A stretch of 64,000 bases of DNA from CAVTWS01 sp963732655 (lineage in GTDB: Bacteria > Actinomycetota > Acidimicrobiia > Acidimicrobiales > SHLQ01). Location: assembly GCA_963732655.1 (NCBI GenBank), contig CAVTAI010000013.1, forward strand, positions 310,001 through 374,000, read 5' to 3'. The position numbers and the translations under genes are program-made. Shown here piece after piece: positions 17,264 to 25,827 of this stretch. The notes under the pieces were generated by a model that searched no databases, was not told where the DNA came from, and worked only from the letters and a program-made list of their open reading frames with translations. Numbering within the stretch: the first letter of the stretch is position 1; each line of letters opens with the position of its first letter.

Positions 17264-18451
17264 TCAGCGGCGGGCGCCGACCAGGTGTTCGAGGGCCAGC
17301 TGCTGAAGGTGGACGAAACCCAGATCGCGTTCGGCCGCCTTGTCAGGATCGAACGCGTCGTCGGCCGCCAGCAGATCACCGGCGGTCTCGCCGGCGTCGA
17401 GGGTGGAGACGGCGAGGTCGAGGACCCCGGACGCGACCATGGCTTCCTGGACCCGAGGGTCGGCTCGGAACGCCACCGCCCGCTCGGCCAGCAGCAGGTA
17501 GGAGTCCATGCACGCCGCCGCGGACACCCACACGCCCTCCATGTGCTCGGTACGCGACGGCTTGTAGTCGAAGTGACGAGCGCCTGAGTATCGGGGCGCC
17601 TCCGGATATCCGGGGAAGCCGTTCTCCAGCAGGTCGACGGTGAAGAACGCCGAGATCAGGTCGCCGTGGCCGAAGACGAGGTCCTGGTCGTACTTCATGC
17701 CCCGTTGACCGTTGAGGTCGATGTGGAACAACTTGTCGCTCCACAGCGCCTGGCCGATCTGATGGGTGAAGTTGAGGTTGACCATCTGCTCGTGGCCGAC
17801 CTCGGGATTGAGGCCGACGATGTCACCGTGGTCGAGCTCGGCGATCAGGGCCAGTGCGTGGCCGACGGTGGGGAGGAAGATGTCGCCCCGCGGTTCGTTC
17901 GGCTTGGGCTCCAAGGCGATCCGGAGGTCGTATCCCTGGTTCTTGATGTATCCGGCGACCGTGTCGAGGCCTTCCTTGTACCGTTCGAGCGCAGCGTAGA
18001 CATCCTTCGAGCCGTCGTACTCGCTGCCCTCACGCCCGCCCCACATGACGAAGGTGGAGGCGCCGAGCTCACCGGCGAGATCCACGGCGCGGAGGATCTT
18101 GCGCAGACCGAAGCGGCGGACCTGCCGATCGTTCGCCGTGAGGGCGCCGTCCTTGAACACCGGGTGACTGAATGTGTTGGTGGTGACCATCTCGATGACG
18201 AGGCCGGACGCCGTCACCGTGTCGTGGAGGCGGCGGACCCGGGCCGATCGGGTCGCTTCGTCGGCGTCGAACGGGAACACGTCGTTGTCGTGGAACGAAA
18301 TGCCCCACGCGCCGAGCTCGGCGAGACGTTCGGTGTACTCCCAGGGGTCGAGCGCCGGGCGGGTGGCGGTGCCGAACGGGTCGACTCCCAACCAGCCGAC
18401 GGTCCACAGGCCGAAGGAGAACTTGTCGTCGGGGCGAGGTGCGCGGCTCAT
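17264..18451 (-). CDS. xylA: Xylose isomerase
   Basis: Converts D-xylose to D-xylulose. The 395-residue length and opening (FSFGLWTVGWLGVDPFG) match actinobacterial XylA. Catalytic and metal residues are visible in FHDND (the ring-opening His), VMWGGREG, EPKPNEPRGD, NPEVGHEQ, HIDLNGQRGMKYDQD and HFDYKPSR. It is divergent from the epimerase-xylB pair, sharing a 45-bp control region that holds an 18-bp direct repeat. Confidence 0.97.
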   Translation of the reverse strand: MSRAPRPDDKFSFGLWTVGWLGVDPFGTATRPALDPWEYTERLAELGAWGISFHDNDVFPFDADEATRSARVRRLHDTVTASGLVIEMVTTNTFSHPVFKDGALTANDRQVRRFGLRKILRAVDLAGELGASTFVMWGGREGSEYDGSKDVYAALERYKEGLDTVAGYIKNQGYDLRIALEPKPNEPRGDIFLPTVGHALALIAELDHGDIVGLNPEVGHEQMVNLNFTHQIGQALWSDKLFHIDLNGQRGMKYDQDLVFGHGDLISAFFTVDLLENGFPGYPEAPRYSGARHFDYKPSRTEHMEGVWVSAAACMDSYLLLAERAVAFRADPRVQEAMVASGVLDLAVSTLDAGETAGDLLAADDAFDPDKAAERDLGFVHLQQLALEHLVGARR

Positions 18452-18464
18452 CGAGGCCTCCGGT

Positions 18465-18500
18465 GGGATGACTGCCCAGTGCGGGATGACTGTCTAGTGT
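18465..18500. promoter_or_regulatory. 18-bp direct repeat between xylA and the epimerase gene
   Basis: GGGATGACTGYCYAGTGY occurs at 18465-18482 and again at 18483-18500, exactly in tandem, within the short divergent intergenic region. A tandem 18-bp spacing puts the two sites on nearly the same helical face. It is a good candidate operator for a xylose-responsive repressor, which is not encoded nearby. The second copy overlaps the GTG start proposed for the epimerase. Confidence 0.55.
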
Positions 18501-19339
18501 CAGCCACCATAGACCCTTCGGATTCGATGCTGACCGTCCACGCGAACCGCCTGCGCGCCGTCGTCGATGCCCGACTCGGCGGTCGCATCTGCTCGCTGTC
18601 CGTCGATGGTGTCGAGTTGCTGGCGCCCCGCACCGGGCCGGACGAGTGGCTGCTCTGGGGGATCTATCCGATGGTGCCATGGGCGGGGCGAGTTCGGTTC
18701 GGCCGATTCGAGTTCGACGGCCAGGAGCACCAGCTCGGTGTCGACCTGTATCCCCATGCGTGCCATGGCCTGGGTCACAAGGTGCCCTGGGCTCGTGTCG
18801 GTCCGGCCGAGCTCCGACTCGACCTCGCGGGGACCTGGCCGTACGGCGGGCAGGTCACGCAGACCTTCGGAACCGAAGGCTCGGACATCGTCGTGACGAT
18901 GACTGTTCGGGCGACGAACCGGATGCCGGTGATGCTCGGCTGGCACCCATGTTTCCGTCGGCGTCTCGACCTCGGTGAGCCGGTGGAGCTGCAGTTCTCA
19001 CCCGAGTTCATGTGGGAGCGCGACGACGTCGGGATTCCGACCGGTCGGACCGATCCGCCCCCACCGGGCCCGTGGGACGACTGCTTCGGCGGCGTCGCCC
19101 AGGCTCCCACCCTCCAGTGGCCGGGGGTCGGCACCCTCGGCCTCCAGGCGCGGTTCCTGGACGGGTCCGGCTCACCCGGGGTCGACACTTGGGTGGTCTA
19201 CGACCAGCAGCCCGACATCGTGTGCGTCGAACCGCAGAGCCAGCCCCCGGACGCCTTCAATCGTGAGCCGCTGGTGGTCGAGTCGGGCGATTCGCTGGCC
19301 CTGGAGATGCGTCTGACGTGGGAGGACCCTCGATCATGA
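18497..19339 (+). CDS. Aldose 1-epimerase (mutarotase) family protein
   Basis: A 280-residue galactose-mutarotase-like protein that probably interconverts xylose anomers for XylA. It shows LGGRICSLSVDGVELL, PMVPWAGRVRFGRFEF, HGLGHKVPW with the active-site His, and MLGWHPCFRR. GTG 18497 has GGGATGA 7-8 nt upstream; ATG 18527 is an alternative without a clear ribosome site. The stop overlaps xylB by 4 nt. Confidence 0.85.
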   Translation: MSATIDPSDSMLTVHANRLRAVVDARLGGRICSLSVDGVELLAPRTGPDEWLLWGIYPMVPWAGRVRFGRFEFDGQEHQLGVDLYPHACHGLGHKVPWARVGPAELRLDLAGTWPYGGQVTQTFGTEGSDIVVTMTVRATNRMPVMLGWHPCFRRRLDLGEPVELQFSPEFMWERDDVGIPTGRTDPPPPGPWDDCFGGVAQAPTLQWPGVGTLGLQARFLDGSGSPGVDTWVVYDQQPDIVCVEPQSQPPDAFNREPLVVESGDSLALEMRLTWEDPRS

Positions 19340-20787
19340 CCCGCGTCGTTCTCGGTATCGATTCGTCCACACAGTCCACGAAGGTGGAGGCCCGGGACCT
19401 CGAGACCGGCGCCGTCCTCGGGGTGGGACGAGCCCGGCACCTCGAGACCCATCCGCCGATCTCCGAGCAGGATCCCGAGTCGTGGTGGCAGGCGCTGATC
19501 GAGGCCGTGTCGTCGCTCGGTGACCTGCGGCGGCGCGTGGTGGCCGTGGCCGTGGCCGGGCAACAGCACGGCCTCGTCGTGCTCGACGCCGCCGGTGCGG
19601 TGGTGCGACCGGCCAAGCTCTGGAACGACACCACCTCGGCGGCCGAGGCCGCCGACCTCGTCGCCCGGTTGGGCGCGCCGTGGTGGGCGGACGCCTGTGG
19701 GTCGGTGCCGGTGGCGGCGTTCACCGTGACCAAGGTGGCCTGGTTGGCGGCCCACGAGCCGCACCACCACGCGCGCATCCGCCGGGTGATGCTGCCCCAC
19801 GACTACCTGACCTGGCGGCTCACCGGCGAGCACGTGACCGACCGGGGCGACGCGTCGGGCACCGGCTGGTGGTCCCCCGCTGGGTACCGCGACGATGTGC
19901 TCGACCTCGTCGGCCTCAGCTCTGATCTCCTGCCACGGGTGCTCGGACCGTGGGAAGCGGCCGGACCGCTCTCGGCGGGAGCGGCCGAGGTGTTGGGCCT
20001 CCCCGGTGGCGCCACCGTGGGCCCCGGCACCGGTGACAACATGGGCGCCGCCCTCGGTCTGGGCTTGGCGTCGGGCGATGTCGCCGTCTCACTCGGCACC
20101 TCGGGCACCGCGTACGCCGTGTCCGACCGACCGACCGCCGACGCGAGCGGCGCTGTCGCCGGTTTCGCCGATGCGGCTGGTGCTTTTCTCCCGCTGGTGT
20201 GCACGCTCAACGCCACCCGGGTCACCGACACGGTCGCCGCGTGGCTCGGTGTCGACGCCGCCGAGCTCGGAGAGCTTGCGCTGACGGCCGGCGACGGATC
20301 CGGCGGCGACAGCGACGATGAGAGCAGCCCGATCCTCGTGCCGTACTTCGACGGCGAACGCACGCCGAACCGGCCCGACTCCACCGGCCTGATGACGGGC
20401 ATGCGCACCGGCACCAGCCGTGCCGAGCTCGCCCGGGCCGCGTTCGACGGCGTCCTGTGTGGCTTGCTGGATGGCGTGGATGCGCTCACCGCGGCCGGGG
20501 CCAGTACCGGCGGCCGGATCCACCTGGTCGGCGGCGGCGCTCGATCCCGGGCGTACCGTCAGCGCCTGGCCGATCTGGTGGGAGCGCCGATCCTGGTCCC
20601 GGCTCTCGACGAGGCGGTGGCGACCGGCGCCGCCGTTCAGGCCGCGGCCGTGCTCGCCGGTAGCGGTGCTGCCGAGGTCGTGGCGCGGTGGGTCCTGGGT
20701 GCCGCCGAGCAGGTCGACCCCCGCCCGGGTATCGATGCCGCGGCCCGCCGTGCCCAGTACGCCGCCGCCCGCGATCTCACGGCCTGA
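19336..20787 (+). CDS. xylB: Xylulokinase
   Basis: FGGY kinase phosphorylating D-xylulose. The 483-residue length is normal. The N-terminal phosphate loop is LGIDSSTQSTK, followed by VAGQQHGLV, then GTGDNMGAALGLG, SLGTSGTAYAVS and DGERTPNRPDS, the last characteristic of XylB. ATG 19336 overlaps the epimerase stop (ATGA), so the pair is coupled. The 3' end overlaps the convergent phosphatase gene by 11 nt. Confidence 0.95.
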   Translation: MTRVVLGIDSSTQSTKVEARDLETGAVLGVGRARHLETHPPISEQDPESWWQALIEAVSSLGDLRRRVVAVAVAGQQHGLVVLDAAGAVVRPAKLWNDTTSAAEAADLVARLGAPWWADACGSVPVAAFTVTKVAWLAAHEPHHHARIRRVMLPHDYLTWRLTGEHVTDRGDASGTGWWSPAGYRDDVLDLVGLSSDLLPRVLGPWEAAGPLSAGAAEVLGLPGGATVGPGTGDNMGAALGLGLASGDVAVSLGTSGTAYAVSDRPTADASGAVAGFADAAGAFLPLVCTLNATRVTDTVAAWLGVDAAELGELALTAGDGSGGDSDDESSPILVPYFDGERTPNRPDSTGLMTGMRTGTSRAELARAAFDGVLCGLLDGVDALTAAGASTGGRIHLVGGGARSRAYRQRLADLVGAPILVPALDEAVATGAAVQAAAVLAGSGAAEVVARWVLGAAEQVDPRPGIDAAARRAQYAAARDLTA

Positions 20788-21730
20788 CCGCCCGGTCCCG
20801 CAGTATCTCGGCCAGGATCGGTCCGATGCGGGCGGCCAGCGTGGGGTTGGCATAGCCGACCCACGCGACGGGCGAGGTGGTATCGAGGGGGGCGTCGAGC
20901 GGTCCGCCCCACGGGTCGGTCACGACCCCGCCGGCCTCGGTGAGCAGCATCGCCGTGCACAGGTCGTAGGGGTGGCAGGCCAGCGCCGAGGGGTCGACGA
21001 GGGGTCGGAGATCGGCGACGAAACGGTCTCGCCCGGTGATCAGCTCGTGCAGCTGGCCTCCCGATGAGATGTACTCGTCGTCGAACACCACCTGACTGCC
21101 GAGGCGGGCGAAGAGCTCGGCCTCGATCTGGGCCAACACCGGCTTGCCCGGTGGGAAGAACTTGGCGAGGCCCCCGAAGCCGTGTTCGAGGTCGGTCGCG
21201 GTGGAGGGTCGCACGACGAGGTTCGAAACGGCGCCCGAGTCCAGGGCGACGCGGGTGGCGGTCACGCCTCCACCCCTCGTGCCGCTGAGCTGATCGGCTG
21301 CCCCCTGCTTGGTGGTCGGGAGCTCGGTCATGGCGGCGGCGACGATGTCGTCGAGCGAACCGCCGTGAGGTGCCGCGGCGGCGAGGGCCCACGCCGGCCG
21401 TTTGTCGTACATGAGTCCACGGGTGCCGTCGATGGTGTCGACGATGACGGTCCACTCCGCGCTCGAACCGACCGTGACGGGCTCGTCGAGGCCTTCGGAG
21501 ACGATCTCGACCCCGGACCAGTGCTGCTCGAACCACCCGATCAGCGCATCGTCGGCGATGCGGTCGATGGCGTAGATCGTGTCCGCCACGGTCTCGCTGT
21601 CGACGGCGGCCATGTCGATGCCCCTCGCCCCGATCACGGTCTTTCGGAGGTGGTCGCCGAGCTGGCAGAGGAGCCGGCGAAGGTCGTGGGGTCCGATGCC
21701 TTCCTCTCGCGAACGAGTCAGCGCAGACAC
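20777..21730 (-). CDS. Inositol-monophosphatase-superfamily phosphatase
   Basis: A 317-residue Mg-dependent phosphatase-like protein. Motif 1 appears as VIVDTIDGTRGLMYDKRPAW and motif 2 as HPYDLCTAMLLTEAGGVVTD. It could act on inositol phosphate, a bisphosphate nucleotide or a sugar phosphate; sequence alone does not decide. GTG 21730 was chosen because it overlaps the SDR stop upstream by 13 nt. No strong ribosome site is visible. Confidence 0.75.
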   Translation of the reverse strand: MSALTRSREEGIGPHDLRRLLCQLGDHLRKTVIGARGIDMAAVDSETVADTIYAIDRIADDALIGWFEQHWSGVEIVSEGLDEPVTVGSSAEWTVIVDTIDGTRGLMYDKRPAWALAAAAPHGGSLDDIVAAAMTELPTTKQGAADQLSGTRGGGVTATRVALDSGAVSNLVVRPSTATDLEHGFGGLAKFFPPGKPVLAQIEAELFARLGSQVVFDDEYISSGGQLHELITGRDRFVADLRPLVDPSALACHPYDLCTAMLLTEAGGVVTDPWGGPLDAPLDTTSPVAWVGYANPTLAARIGPILAEILRDRAVRP

Positions 21731-22464
21731 GCAGTGTTGCCGCCGTCGATGGGGATGACGGCGCCGGTGATGAAGCTGGATCGGTCCGACGCGAGGAACG
21801 ACGCCAGTTCGGCGACCTCTTCGGGTTGGCCGGCTCGTTTCATGGCGGCGCCCTCGACGAGCTGGGGGAAGTTGTCGATCGCTTCCTGGCCGCCCGACAG
21901 CTCGGTGATGATGAGGCCGGGGCAGATGGCGTTGGCGCGGATGCCCTTGCGCCCGTACTCGACGGCGGCGGCTTTGGTGAACGAGATCACGCCGGCTTTG
22001 GCGGCGGAGTATGCGCTGGTCGGCAGCACCGAGGCGTTCATACCGCCGATCGACGACCAGTTGACGATCGAGCCACCGCCCGTGGGCAGCATCGCCTTGA
22101 TGCCGTGTTTGATGCCGAGCAGCACGCCGCGGAGGTCGACGTCCATGACCCGGTCGTATTCGTCCATGGTGATCTCGGCGATTCGCTGGGCGCTGCCGAT
22201 GCCGGCCACGTTCAGCACGGCGTCGACCTGGCCGAACGCCTCGATGGCCGCGGCGAACATGGCCTCGACCTGGTCTTCCTTCGTGACGTCGCAACGGAAG
22301 GGCACCACGTGGTCGCCGAGCTCGGCGGCGGTCTCCTGTTCACGCCCGCTGATGTCGGCGGCGAGCACCTTGGCGCCCTCACGGATGAACACCGAGCAAC
22401 AGGCTCGGGCCATCCCCGATCCGGCCCCGGTGATGACTGCGATCTTGCCGTCGAGCTCACCCAT
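21718..22464 (-). CDS. Short-chain dehydrogenase/reductase
   Basis: A 248-residue classical SDR: TGAGSGMA cofactor motif, NVAGIG, catalytic Ser in NWSSIGG, YSAAK, and a C-terminal GAVIPIDGGNT. It lies downstream of the acyl-CoA dehydrogenase pair, so it may oxidise a hydroxyacyl or sterol-like intermediate (inference). Confidence 0.9.
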   Translation of the reverse strand: MGELDGKIAVITGAGSGMARACCSVFIREGAKVLAADISGREQETAAELGDHVVPFRCDVTKEDQVEAMFAAAIEAFGQVDAVLNVAGIGSAQRIAEITMDEYDRVMDVDLRGVLLGIKHGIKAMLPTGGGSIVNWSSIGGMNASVLPTSAYSAAKAGVISFTKAAAVEYGRKGIRANAICPGLIITELSGGQEAIDNFPQLVEGAAMKRAGQPEEVAELASFLASDRSSFITGAVIPIDGGNTACLR

Positions 22465-22504
22465 GATTCGCTCCCTTGGTCATTCTTTCCCAACTTTCCA
22501 TCGT

Positions 22505-23461
22505 TCAGAGGTTGATGACCTTGGGCACGCGTCGATCGGCCAGGAGCTGGGCCCCGAGCTCCCGGGTGATGGCGGCGGTCGAGCCGAACAGACCGTCGAG
22601 CGTCATGGTGCGCAGGAGGTGGTGGTGGAACTCGTGTTCGCGGGTGAAGCCGATCCCGGCCAGCACCTGTTGGACGTGGGCGCCGGCCGTGATGGCGGCC
22701 CGGCCGGCCAGCGCCTTGGCCAGCACCGCCGTCAGTGGGCCGGGCTCGACCTCGGCCGCCTCGAGCGCGGCCTCGGCCGCCTCGACGGCGACGAGCGTCT
22801 CGGCGAGCTTGTGGCGCACCGCCTGGAACGAGCCGATGGCTCGACCGAACTGCACCCGACCGCGGGCGTGGTCGACGCCGAGCTCCAGCATGGTGCGGGT
22901 CGAGCCGACGACTTCGTGGGCCAGGGCCAGTCGCGCCCATTCGATGGCGAGGTCCCACCCACCGGCTGTCGCCGGGGTCGACGTCGCCGTGGCTCGCCCG
23001 CGGATCCGGCACAGGCCGAGCGTCGGATCGGTGCCGGGCCCGCCCTCGATCGTGAGCTGAGCGGCCGGGACCTCGGCGAGCCCGTCGCCCCCGCACGGAA
23101 CGAGAAGTACGTCGGCCCGGGTGGCCTCGGCGAGGCCCACCCCGTCGACCACGATCTCGATCCCGGCCCTGTCGATGCGCCCAGGGGGTGAGGCGGTCGA
23201 GTAGGCAGGAAACACGACCGCTTTCCCGGAGGCGCCTCCGACCGCCGCCGCAACCACGTCGGACAGGCACGACGACGTCACGTTGGTCCGGCCGAGGGCG
23301 CCGAACACGACGGCGATGGCCGTGCGGGGCTCGGCGTCGAGCACGTCGTGCCAGCCGAGCTCGGCGAGGACGTGGTCGCCGTCGCCGCCACGCCGAGGCT
23401 CCAGAGCCTGGGCGACGGTCGCGGCGAAGAGGGCGCGGTCGTCGTCAGTCATGGTGCTCAT
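22505..23461 (-). CDS. Acyl-CoA dehydrogenase-like subunit (beta type)
   Basis: A 318-residue member of the acyl-CoA dehydrogenase family, shorter than usual (about 380). The N-terminal FAD-lid part is divergent, while the C-terminal helical domain is clear (ARGRVQFGRAIGSFQAVRHKLAE, about 195-220). Such short partners form alpha2-beta2 dehydrogenases with a neighbouring full-length subunit, as in the ChsE and FadE pairs of actinobacterial steroid side-chain oxidation. It overlaps the upstream dehydrogenase gene by one base, which supports that pairing. Confidence 0.82.
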   Translation of the reverse strand: MSTMTDDDRALFAATVAQALEPRRGGDGDHVLAELGWHDVLDAEPRTAIAVVFGALGRTNVTSSCLSDVVAAAVGGASGKAVVFPAYSTASPPGRIDRAGIEIVVDGVGLAEATRADVLLVPCGGDGLAEVPAAQLTIEGGPGTDPTLGLCRIRGRATATSTPATAGGWDLAIEWARLALAHEVVGSTRTMLELGVDHARGRVQFGRAIGSFQAVRHKLAETLVAVEAAEAALEAAEVEPGPLTAVLAKALAGRAAITAGAHVQQVLAGIGFTREHEFHHHLLRTMTLDGLFGSTAAITRELGAQLLADRRVPKVINL

Positions 23462-24595
23462 CAGGCATCGTCTCCGAGATCGAGGAGGCGTTTGGCGATG
23501 ATGTTGCGCTGCACCTCGGACGTACCCCCGTAGATGGTGGCGGCGCGGGAGTAGAGGTAGCCGTCTCGCCAGCGTTCGGCGGCAGGGTCGGCGGCCAGCT
23601 CGATCGTGCCGGGTGCGAGCAGGTGGCGAGCCGCTTCGTAGAGCTTCTGGTCCGCGGTGGCCACCAGCACCTTGTCGATCGATGTCTCGGGGCCGAGTTG
23701 GTGACCCGAGTCGAGGCGATGCTGCGTTCGTCGCGATTGGGCCCGGAGCGCGTACAGGTGGAGGAAGGCATCGCCCAGGACTGCTTCATTCTGGTGGCCA
23801 GGCTCGACCTCCCGGACGAGGGCCTCGAGCCGATGGCGCAGATACGCCACCCGGAACCAGAAGCTCGTGGACCGCTCGAAGGGGAGCAGCGCCATGGCCA
23901 GCTTCCAACCGCCGTGGAGGTCACCGAGCATTCGTTCGGCGGGGACCCGGACGTCGTCGAAGAACACCTCGGCGAACTCGTCGTCCCCGCTGATGATCGG
24001 GAACGGTCGCACGGTGATGCCCGGCGTGTCCATGTCCACGAAGAACGCCGTGATGCCCCGGTGACGAGATTCCGGGGTACCGGTACGGGTGAGCAGGACG
24101 CAGCGAGACGAGTACTGGGAGAGCGACGTCCACAGCTTCTGACCGTTGATCACCCAGTGGTCGCCGTCCGGCGTCGCTCGGCACGACAGAGCGGCCAGAT
24201 CGGATCCGGTGCCGGGCTCGGAGAACCCTTGGCACCACATCTCCTCGCCGGACAGCAGGCGGGGCAGGAACGCGGACGCCGACCTCGGTCGAGGCGAAGT
24301 CGATGACGGTGGGCGCCAGCACCTCGTTCATGGAGTAGTAGCCCGGAACGACGAGGTCGCGGTCGGTGATCGCTTCGCCCAGGGCGGCGCGCAGCAACGG
24401 GCTGCCGCCCTTCATCCCGACCCGTTCGGGCCAGCCCCACTGGATCCAGCCGGCGTCGAACAGCAGCCGCTTGACCTTGTTGAGCTGCGCCATCTGCTCG
24501 TCGAGCGAGCCGTTGCCGGCATACCCAGGGGCGAGCTCGTCGGCGTGTTCGTCGAGCCAGGTTTCGACATCTCGGCGGAACGAAACGACGTCCAT
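23461..24595 (-). CDS. Acyl-CoA dehydrogenase (alpha type), one frame break
   Basis: Full-length partner of the preceding gene. The N-terminal part (MDVVSFRRDVETWLDEH to FASTEVG) is read from ATG 24595. The rest (SAFLPRLLSGEEMWCQGFSEP, INGQKLWTS, IYGGTSEVQRNIIAKRLL) is in the next frame from about 24280 downward. One base too many near 24278-24284 would restore a 378-residue protein. The run there is not a homopolymer. It is either a sequencing error or a recent inactivation; the intact beta partner argues weakly for error. Confidence 0.8.
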
Positions 24596-24645
24596 GGGCA
24601 CGCAGGCTACGGCGGCCCGGGTTTCGGTATGTGACTATGAGGGCG

Positions 24646-25812
24646 ATGGATTTCCGCCCCAACGAGGATCACGAGGCCATACGCGACGGCATCCGGCGGA
24701 TCTGCGCCGGGTTCCCGGACGAGTACTGGGCCCGTCAGGACGAAGCGCACGAGTTCCCGTGGGAGTTCTACGACCGGCTCGCGGAAGGGGGCTGGGTCGG
24801 CATCGCCATCCCCGAAGAGTACGGCGGCGGCGGGCAGGGCATCACCGAGGCCTCGATCATGCTGGAGGAGATCGCCGCCTCGGGCGCCGCCATGAACGGT
24901 TGCTCGGCGATCCACCTGTCGATCTTCGGGATGGAGCCCGTGCGGCGGTACGGCGCTCCCGAACTGGCCGCCTCGGTGCTCACCCGGGTGGCGAAGGGCG
25001 AGCTCCACGTGGCGTTCGGCGTCACCGAGCCCGATGCGGGGACCGACACCACCAACATCCGCACGTTCGCCGAGCGCGACGGCGACGAGTACGTCGTGCG
25101 GGGCGCCAAGGTGTGGACCACCAAGGCGCCGCTGTGCGAGATGTGCCTCCTGCTCGTCCGCACGACCCCGAAGGACGAGTGCGTCAACCCGACCGACGGC
25201 CTCACCCTGCTGCTGGTCGACCTCCAGCGTCCCGAGGTCGACATCACCCCGATCCCCAAGCTCGGCCGCAACGCGGTGGTGTCGTGCGAGGTGCGCTACG
25301 ACGGACTGCGGGTGCCGGTGGCGAGGCGCATCGGTGAGGAGGGCCGCGGGTTCACCTACCTCCTCGACGGACTCAACCCCGAACGCATCCTGATCGCGTC
25401 CGAGGCGCTCGGCATCGGGCGCGCGGCGATCCGCCGGGCCGTCGACTACGCCAACCAACGGGTGGTGTTCGACCGGCCGATCGGCAAGAACCAGGGCATC
25501 GCCTTCCCGTTGGCCGAGGCGCACATGAAGCTCCACGCCGCTGAGCTGGCGATCCGTGAAGCGTCGTGGCGGTACGACAACGGTGTTCCGTGCGCCGAGG
25601 CGGCCAACACGGCCAAGTACCTGGCGGCCGAAGCGAGCTTCTTCGCCGCCGACCGGGCGCTGCAGACGCACGGCGGATTCGGGTACGCCACCGAGTACCA
25701 CGTCGAGCGGTACTGGCGCGAGGCTCGGTTGATGAAGATCGCCCCGGTGAGCCAGGAGATGGTGCTCAACTTCATCTCGTCCAAGGTCCTGGGCCTGCCC
25801 AGGTCGTACTGA
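24646..25812 (+). CDS. Acyl-CoA dehydrogenase
   Basis: A 388-residue flavoenzyme: GVTEPDAGTDTTNIRT (FAD/substrate loop), VWTTKAPLCEMCLL, RVVFDRPIGKNQGIAFPLAE, and QTHGGFGYATEYHVERYWREAR near the C-terminus. Starts are possible at GTG 24631, ATG 24637 and ATG 24646. The last was chosen because family members begin MDFxPxxEHExIRDG, but no start has ideal ribosome-site spacing. It is divergent from the dehydrogenase at 24595 and 15 nt upstream of a CoA transferase, with which it forms a catabolic operon. Confidence 0.9.
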   Translation: MDFRPNEDHEAIRDGIRRICAGFPDEYWARQDEAHEFPWEFYDRLAEGGWVGIAIPEEYGGGGQGITEASIMLEEIAASGAAMNGCSAIHLSIFGMEPVRRYGAPELAASVLTRVAKGELHVAFGVTEPDAGTDTTNIRTFAERDGDEYVVRGAKVWTTKAPLCEMCLLLVRTTPKDECVNPTDGLTLLLVDLQRPEVDITPIPKLGRNAVVSCEVRYDGLRVPVARRIGEEGRGFTYLLDGLNPERILIASEALGIGRAAIRRAVDYANQRVVFDRPIGKNQGIAFPLAEAHMKLHAAELAIREASWRYDNGVPCAEAANTAKYLAAEASFFAADRALQTHGGFGYATEYHVERYWREARLMKIAPVSQEMVLNFISSKVLGLPRSY

Positions 25813-25827
25813 GCGTCGGGGGATGTG

